A stretch of 9,972 bases of DNA from CAYVDH01 sp964450355 (GTDB lineage: Bacteria; Bacteroidota; Bacteroidia; NS11-12g; UBA955), in assembly GCA_964450355.1 (NCBI GenBank), contig CAYVDH010000135.1:1-9972 (forward strand), written 5' to 3'. Below the pieces are notes generated by a model. That model made no database searches. It saw only the letters and a program-made list of their open reading frames with translations, and was not told the origin of the DNA. A program made the translations under genes and the position numbers. Shown here in pieces: positions 9,501 through 9,972 of the stretch (its first letter is position 1; every line of letters begins with the position of its first letter).

Positions 9501-9972
9501 TTACCTGGTGATGCAGGATATGGCACTCCTATTGGATAACTTACTGAATTAATTATCAAAGAGGAATTTACAACATTATCAATAACTACAGTTACTTCAT
9601 CTTTTTCTTTACCTAAATATGCAGTATCATAATGCAATGTCACAGTTTGAGATAAAGTTCCAGCAGGTGTTCCTACTGAATTTGGAATAAATGTATTGTA
9701 ATTAACAGTAAAATTAATAATGATATCTCCACTTCTATTTATATGTCTATGTGCATCTCTATCAATTTTGAATACTAATCTATTTTTAACATTGATGTTG
9801 TTAAATTGATTAAACCAATTTGATGAATAGTCTCCATATCTAGGGTCAATTGTATTTATGGGTAGCATCAATGTTGGGTTAGAATAAACACCAGAAGATA
9901 TTGGTGGTAATATTGCACTATATAAATTAATAAATGACAATATTACTAATATAGTTGAAAATAATCTTTTCA
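161..9972 (-). CDS. Giant secreted RHS-repeat protein with C-terminal PD-(D/E)XK nuclease toxin domain (5' end short by one base)
   Basis: Probable polymorphic toxin: an RHS shell carrying a nuclease tip. The frame is open from the window edge to TAA at 161-163. The first in-window start is a TTG at 9938-9940, but the frame runs on upstream as xTG-AAA-AGA-TTA..., giving a signal peptide, so the real ATG most likely begins at 9973. Residue numbers here assume that start (about 3,270 aa). Order: signal peptide 1-20; beta-rich N-terminus; FN3-like segment about 188-304; YD-like block about 328-578; Cys-rich middle about 644-2118; RHS/YD repeats about 2130-2925; RHS core about 2925-2991; pre-toxin linker to about 3131; nuclease domain to 3270. 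HYELSNHLGNV, DYYAFG, GFNGKEKEN and the RMYDSRLGRWMSVD core are family hallmarks of Bacteroidota RHS proteins. No stop or frameshift interrupts it. A putative immunity gene overlaps its end by 20 bases. No C-terminal sorting domain is visible. RHS identity is very secure; tip activity is inferred. Confidence 0.95.
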   Translation of the reverse strand, partial: KRLFSTILVILSFINLYSAILPPISSGVYSNPTLMLPINTIDPRYGDYSSNWFNQFNNINVKNRLVFKIDRDAHRHINRSGDIIINFTVNYNTFIPNSVGTPAGTLSQTVTLHYDTAYLGKEKDEVTVVIDNVVNSSLIINSVSYPIGVPYPASPGNPFIIVENILDIERVEKFDYNSTPAPIQIIGVNNNSLGRFQFIRMSWANPVSGAEGYELEYMFINNYNYNPTGFSSIHGITQFQANPSNYSYNFRNNSTRIFLEGSITSYEIPNIFPDGFIIARVRAVGKDLLETDEWLQGSWTLGENGIIDLIFEESASRAYRTTSPARSTTSPYESMNSMTSLVFSEGGRVSSSISYFDGTLRNRETIEFSKTTQQYTVNQTVFDYLGREAVKVLPSIAMDDLGFAFRASFNKSSLTGNAYSYNDFDLNQINSDEIIVDSMLNTSGASKYYSPNLTTWISSLSSLSPAEKQMHSFVPDAKGYPFMQTEFTRDPTGREIRTGGVGKTMQLYSYSQTNNLQGGHETYTWDATPFQEELDVLFGNEVGFSEKYKKIMTRDPNGQLSIAYMDPYGRTIATALAGLPSDAPNLDPLASSSHNISYLVILPNTDEDKSAGKKIIKHNFLVTSKDTWKFYYQYEVPKFNIPCDTSLCFSCGYTLTMSLKDVLGKEKFPIGTPNKHYIGNPIPENGLCNSKQSFTINPNPIELVLEPGEYVLTKVLEIDANTRDSFRSKWLEKATCGKTFEDFLEEEKEEMNLNCDIGCEDCRIEQLKIGHVIDSLKLHCSENNIDTADFDPLWAAKEEYYQIKEICDNICLDKTPCDLLYDAIVQDLTPGGQYAKYSIPGWDGNDSLTIPNNTLNEGSIFQSVDPKWWCNTIWPSYFNYNYNLPVWKQPLNSDKPVNLRYVYLNTEGKEALIEVKDGKPLASQYVTLNGKTYARPHELIYFTDYIKYHEASWVNSLLYYHPEYCYLRKCRAINESYIYDNLLLKTYSSAEAIKKGFYNPLDMDYTYNDTLMVNGVKRDIDYQIYEIGTILRDPILGKTFLNTNDLKTRLRNIELNCNSGIKKSFWQLYERERANYGLNEHDTCTDNLFWPLLRAHYLQQKREWLNTYYNDSCPTGTTCGNQVGGIRFRHFLINNTSDLAWENANEDDIVRKDRWNNENGCDPVQVQGKIDNQIKDYCATKCANNAEMWMLKLSNCNKISALNLTQKNALKADLAKLCESGCDLDNPYGSVTRSPNVSIVTYPEANLADVFKKHLGNDWFVSGICDDLLIDFPGEYGHDYLSTDDPNADTCACSDKKEVPKNTRCPENGVDSLAIDDCACDKTPKLKQELLSTMQIDDDKKCKTCISCDDLQEPVREFLEKYNPHEESDSILYQKLLTTWLNRKFKFNLTYSEYQNYAYQCIDTLTNVSWVAVWEQIGIDRLVADNNHFDFNNLFEMEEEYSPLYQAAQPIELKNNSKENTWNVEVQNKYHNRTYHSNQWLMASNDNFYYPIQSEVSLISSADADKIACHCEKVLNVYKLLPNPYTNIDAVNLYNKLYLPETLPCQPNYSFDDIKNMCSKMWNLEPASPGFSDPNNFTEGDKFNVDQKNHIDQQIQPNPTGVLACLTDGNCNPTPEVVTEKDYLDTCSCNLLKSLKDQWLAAGGPSSGLNYEQFIFQQTGVTITPSPAAIDLLNECDNYIKSDFEKDEDGNTADWTLGQNFWSNVSNENLTKYAENKNLMVPKPFKCIPAPQPPDPPVYHPDTCMDYKNCATMGQLILEYLTSNPLPSGLENLANHTPQCSGDDNELNNAWELLGSSMSLGSNNNIYKQGYSQTQIDEFNTWNSAFQSWFIGQNYKCSPIPSHIDMFTFWNIYAACRKGCPENPEPIVKIPIPKCTNCYALDTPWVKAFVKYNNQILSKPSKTGVSRLVDSKWWMYSSKGTNTPNNVPEFYNSIIYENRLFKGDLRYNVNQFKHPYIRIQIPDKNGYVLDYSMEYLTNENHLNFGEIVKFKNPRGLKQQGCEPLQFFYVDVEQKVFDKYWGIDGCPTEFDPISGTPIGCVKTFTLLVRVNTKNVLKKVPCLSCAKLCNKPFVRPNIQISDECEDEELHTATQNALLKYNDYLIAQARLFDSLYNDKCFEAKDTFKLKFKNTQYHYTLYYYDRAGNLTKTVPPEGVDIDNNTMTTFHRQILADNRIQKAAAFRKNTSLSKAITYHSLISNYRYNSLNQLVWQNTPDAGTYKYWYDKLGRLVVMQSAKQNIANNFSITEFDELGRIIKTYQLSPINSSPNISPEVVSDISSFNQFKDIGTSFSNRKYLTKTIYDLPVNSSRVLASFTTEPQLNLKNRIACLTYEEIDDGFDNTYDNASYYSYDIHGNVKKLVQDIASLDDIEFNNFTFDYEYELLTNKIKKQDYQKNKPDQLSHIYLYDLDNRLTEVQTSRDGINWETDAKYWYYLHGPIGRKELGTLQVQGLDYAYTLNNKLKVLNNGNLESDYDIGKDGSLLSWSSGINPNKYVGRDAYGYYVNYYTGDYKEVNTGINSPVPTSNNLSFNNKNRDLYNDNVSQIGNALPNGMQYRMGTPSNQTIGNIYHFDQLNRLTKHHVFDHLINNTNNWPSTASNGDNFYYETFNYDANGNITTLTRNGDNLGPNNTMDELTYHYETLTKSTLINGVNINWTTLKSNRLYHVNDNIVNTNYSDDFDDLGVLNNVNISTSNNYKFDENGSLISDVYEEIQEIKWNIYGKIESVIRTSNSIKPDLIFGYDSKGNKLYKKVIPKNSNGTRKQEIDWACIWYIRDANGLLMATYKKSITNDNQPNSYILKLKVNDWQLYGNEKLGSINEEDLLLSSRQFIKYGTSLNGSWEDKQYTNSSNITIIPKDINYLTRGNKHYELSNHLGNVMVTVQDRKQSIDVNGDNLTDYYYAYINTVSDYYAFGGKMNNRSYSILEDYNFGFNGKEKENNIIDGLYDYEARMYDSRLGRWMSVDIKAYLMPSNSPYCYTLNNPIILVDKDGNIPKPSEVLKNLGINTPPLIAGLMDGFISGLGFIEAGEMAWKLATESKFRSEMIETFYTIASDPLGFAKSIISSYADKMKEISSGSAKGQYFLGEIVGELVGGAITGAASLKLIGLAKKFKATRAATERARQLAEILSKKKLEIKNAWNLDPFSRGRKIEAELASMEGAGGYSGKVWLETVKKNFPVFDFFDKATGNVIQLKTFNAKSVNMSEYRGFINKMLAEVGKNIDLGTSGGLQKIKSATLDIVVKDASQIKMFDALINECKAKNLNIKINVRVIQ
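581..1000 (-). other. Pre-toxin linker with Gly/Ala-rich hydrophobic segment
   Basis: Residues about 2992-3131 link the RHS core to the nuclease. The segment begins with IPKPSEVLKNLG, has a mixed hydrophobic stretch (LIAGLMDGFISGLGFIEAG), and then a glycine/alanine-rich one (about 655-735) reading GEIVGELVGGAITGAAS followed by LKLIG. A basic, Ala/Arg-rich helix (KKFKATRAATERARQLAEIL) follows. Such helical, amphipathic linkers commonly precede toxin tips in RHS and CDI proteins. Whether this one has any membrane role is unknown. Confidence 0.55.
694..700 (-). repeat. G7 homopolymer within the pre-toxin linker
   Basis: Seven C on the plus strand (G on the coding strand) encode the GTA-GGG-GGG-GCT codons of a V-G-G-A stretch near residues 3091-3094. 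It stands out because the gene is AT-rich and most of its glycines use GGT or GGA. It is the longest G run I noticed in the window. A slip here would cut the toxin tip out of frame. Only the run itself is seen; slippage is inference. Confidence 0.6.
1001..1200 (-). other. RHS repeat-associated core domain
   Basis: Residues about 2925-2991 run from FGFNGKEKEN through LYDYEARMYDSRLGRWMSVD to SPYCYTLNNPIILVDKDGN. This is the conserved junction that closes the RHS cage and precedes the variable toxin. In many relatives the segment reads SVDPL...NNPI..IDPDG; here the first DP is DI and the last is DKDG, so the acidic residues remain while both prolines are lost. Everything downstream of 1000 is family-variable, as expected for a polymorphic toxin. 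Confidence 0.92.
1200..3580 (-). repeat. Main RHS/YD repeat array (protein-level)
   Basis: Residues about 2132-2925 contain many diverged YD units: YYYDRAGNLTKTV, YRYNSLNQLVW, YWYDKLGRLVVM, TEFDELGRIIKTY, YSYDIHGNVKKLV, YLYDLDNRLTEVQ, YHFDQLNRLTKH, FNYDANGNITTL, YKFDENGSLIS and FGYDSKGNKLYKK. The family phrase GPIGRKELGTLQVQGLDYAYTL (in pieces, about 2605-2670) and HYELSNHLGNVMVTV (about 1318-1375) are included. In known RHS and TcC structures such units form a spiral beta-strip that encloses the C-terminal toxin. The repeats are too diverged at DNA level to suggest recent duplication. Confidence 0.92.
3620..8044 (-). other. Cysteine-rich middle region of the RHS protein
   Basis: Residues about 644-2118 hold about 60 cysteines (hand count), while almost none occur before this region and only about four after it. 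Many are paired as CxC, CxxC or CxxCxxC: CKTCISC, CLSCAKLC, CTNC, CHC, CSC and two CAC sites. One part, about 1178-1230, reads YCATKC..W..L..C.....LCESGCDLDNPYGS, a pattern I recall from other large Bacteroidota RHS proteins. A proline-rich linker (PAPQPPDPPVYHP) lies near 4740-4795. Since the protein is exported, disulfides are the simplest role; metal binding is possible. No enzyme motif was recognised. Confidence 0.7.
8240..8990 (-). other. N-terminal YD/RHS-like block
   Basis: Residues about 328-578 contain several degenerate YD-type units: ISYFDGTLRNRE, TVFDYLGREAVKVLPS, FTRDPTGREIRTGG and YMDPYGRTIATALAG. Blocks of this kind (x-Y/F-D-x-x-G-R, followed by a short beta strand) open the shell in the large Bacteroidota RHS proteins, before the Cys-rich part. 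The GVGKTMQL stretch following the RTGG unit resembles phrases seen in this family and is not an ATP-binding P-loop in this setting. A structural role in starting the beta-cage is inferred. Confidence 0.6.
9060..9410 (-). other. Fibronectin type III-like segment in the RHS N-terminus
   Basis: Residues about 188-304 read as an FN3-like beta-sandwich. A strand with MSWANPVSGAEGYELEYMF matches the W...P...A..YELE pattern of FN3 strands B-C, and a later strand, FIIARVRAVG, matches the Y.vRVRAv pattern of strands F-G. A long Asn/Tyr-rich loop sits between them. Such domains are usual near the N-terminus of secreted Bacteroidota RHS proteins and probably act as spacers or binding modules. The assignment is by pattern only. 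Confidence 0.6.
9914..9972 (-). other. Sec-type signal peptide of the RHS protein
   Basis: Upstream of the TTG at 9940 the same frame reads (M)KRLFSTILVI and then LSFINLYSA. This is a classic signal peptide: a short basic n-region (KR), a hydrophobic core of about 12 residues, and a small-residue end (YSA) before ILPP. Cleavage after Ala20 is inferred. The signal shows that the protein leaves the cytoplasm, and it is the main reason to place the start at 9973 and not at the TTG. No lipobox Cys is present, so it is not a lipoprotein. Confidence 0.85.

Noticed and set aside
9938..9940. TTG as the start codon of the RHS gene
   Set aside because: The frame is open to the window edge and the upstream residues complete a textbook signal peptide, so an ATG at 9973 is far more likely.
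1..9972. RNA genes, insertion sequences, CRISPR array or attachment sites
   Set aside because: Nothing beyond coding sequence was seen. The only repeats are protein-level RHS units, the diverged Cys modules with one small local echo, and homopolymer runs.

Overview
The window holds one giant minus-strand gene and the start of a second minus-strand gene that overlaps its 3' end. The DNA is AT-rich (roughly 30 % GC by eye), coding is dense, and there is no clear Shine-Dalgarno motif before the internal start. The large protein carries the RHS phrases usual in Bacteroidota, such as HYELSNHLGNV, DYYAFG, GFNGKEKEN and VQGLDYAYTL. Together these suggest a low-GC member of the Bacteroidota; the genus cannot be told from the sequence.

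Reading in gene direction (from 9972 down to 1), the giant gene encodes about 3,270 residues: a Sec signal peptide (9914-9972), a beta-rich N-terminus with a fibronectin-III-like segment (about 9060-9410), a first block of YD/RHS-like units (about 8240-8990), a very long cysteine-rich middle (about 3620-8044), the main array of RHS/YD repeats (about 1200-3580), the RHS-associated core (about 1001-1200), a Gly/Ala-rich pre-toxin linker (about 581-1000) and a C-terminal domain of about 140 residues (161-580). That last domain has the E...D...QxK pattern of a PD-(D/E)XK nuclease and resembles the C-terminal tRNase domain of some CdiA contact-dependent inhibition toxins. The ATG appears to lie one base beyond the window edge, so the gene is complete except for the first base.

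A second frame opens with ATG at 180, inside the last codons of the giant gene, and stays open to base 1 (60 codons). Its position directly behind a polymorphic toxin tip, with a 20-base overlap, suggests that it encodes the cognate immunity protein.

The likely system is an exported RHS-shell toxin with its immunity partner, used in competition between bacteria. No RNA gene, mobile element, CRISPR array or terminator was seen, and nothing on the plus strand looks coding. There is no gene-free stretch.
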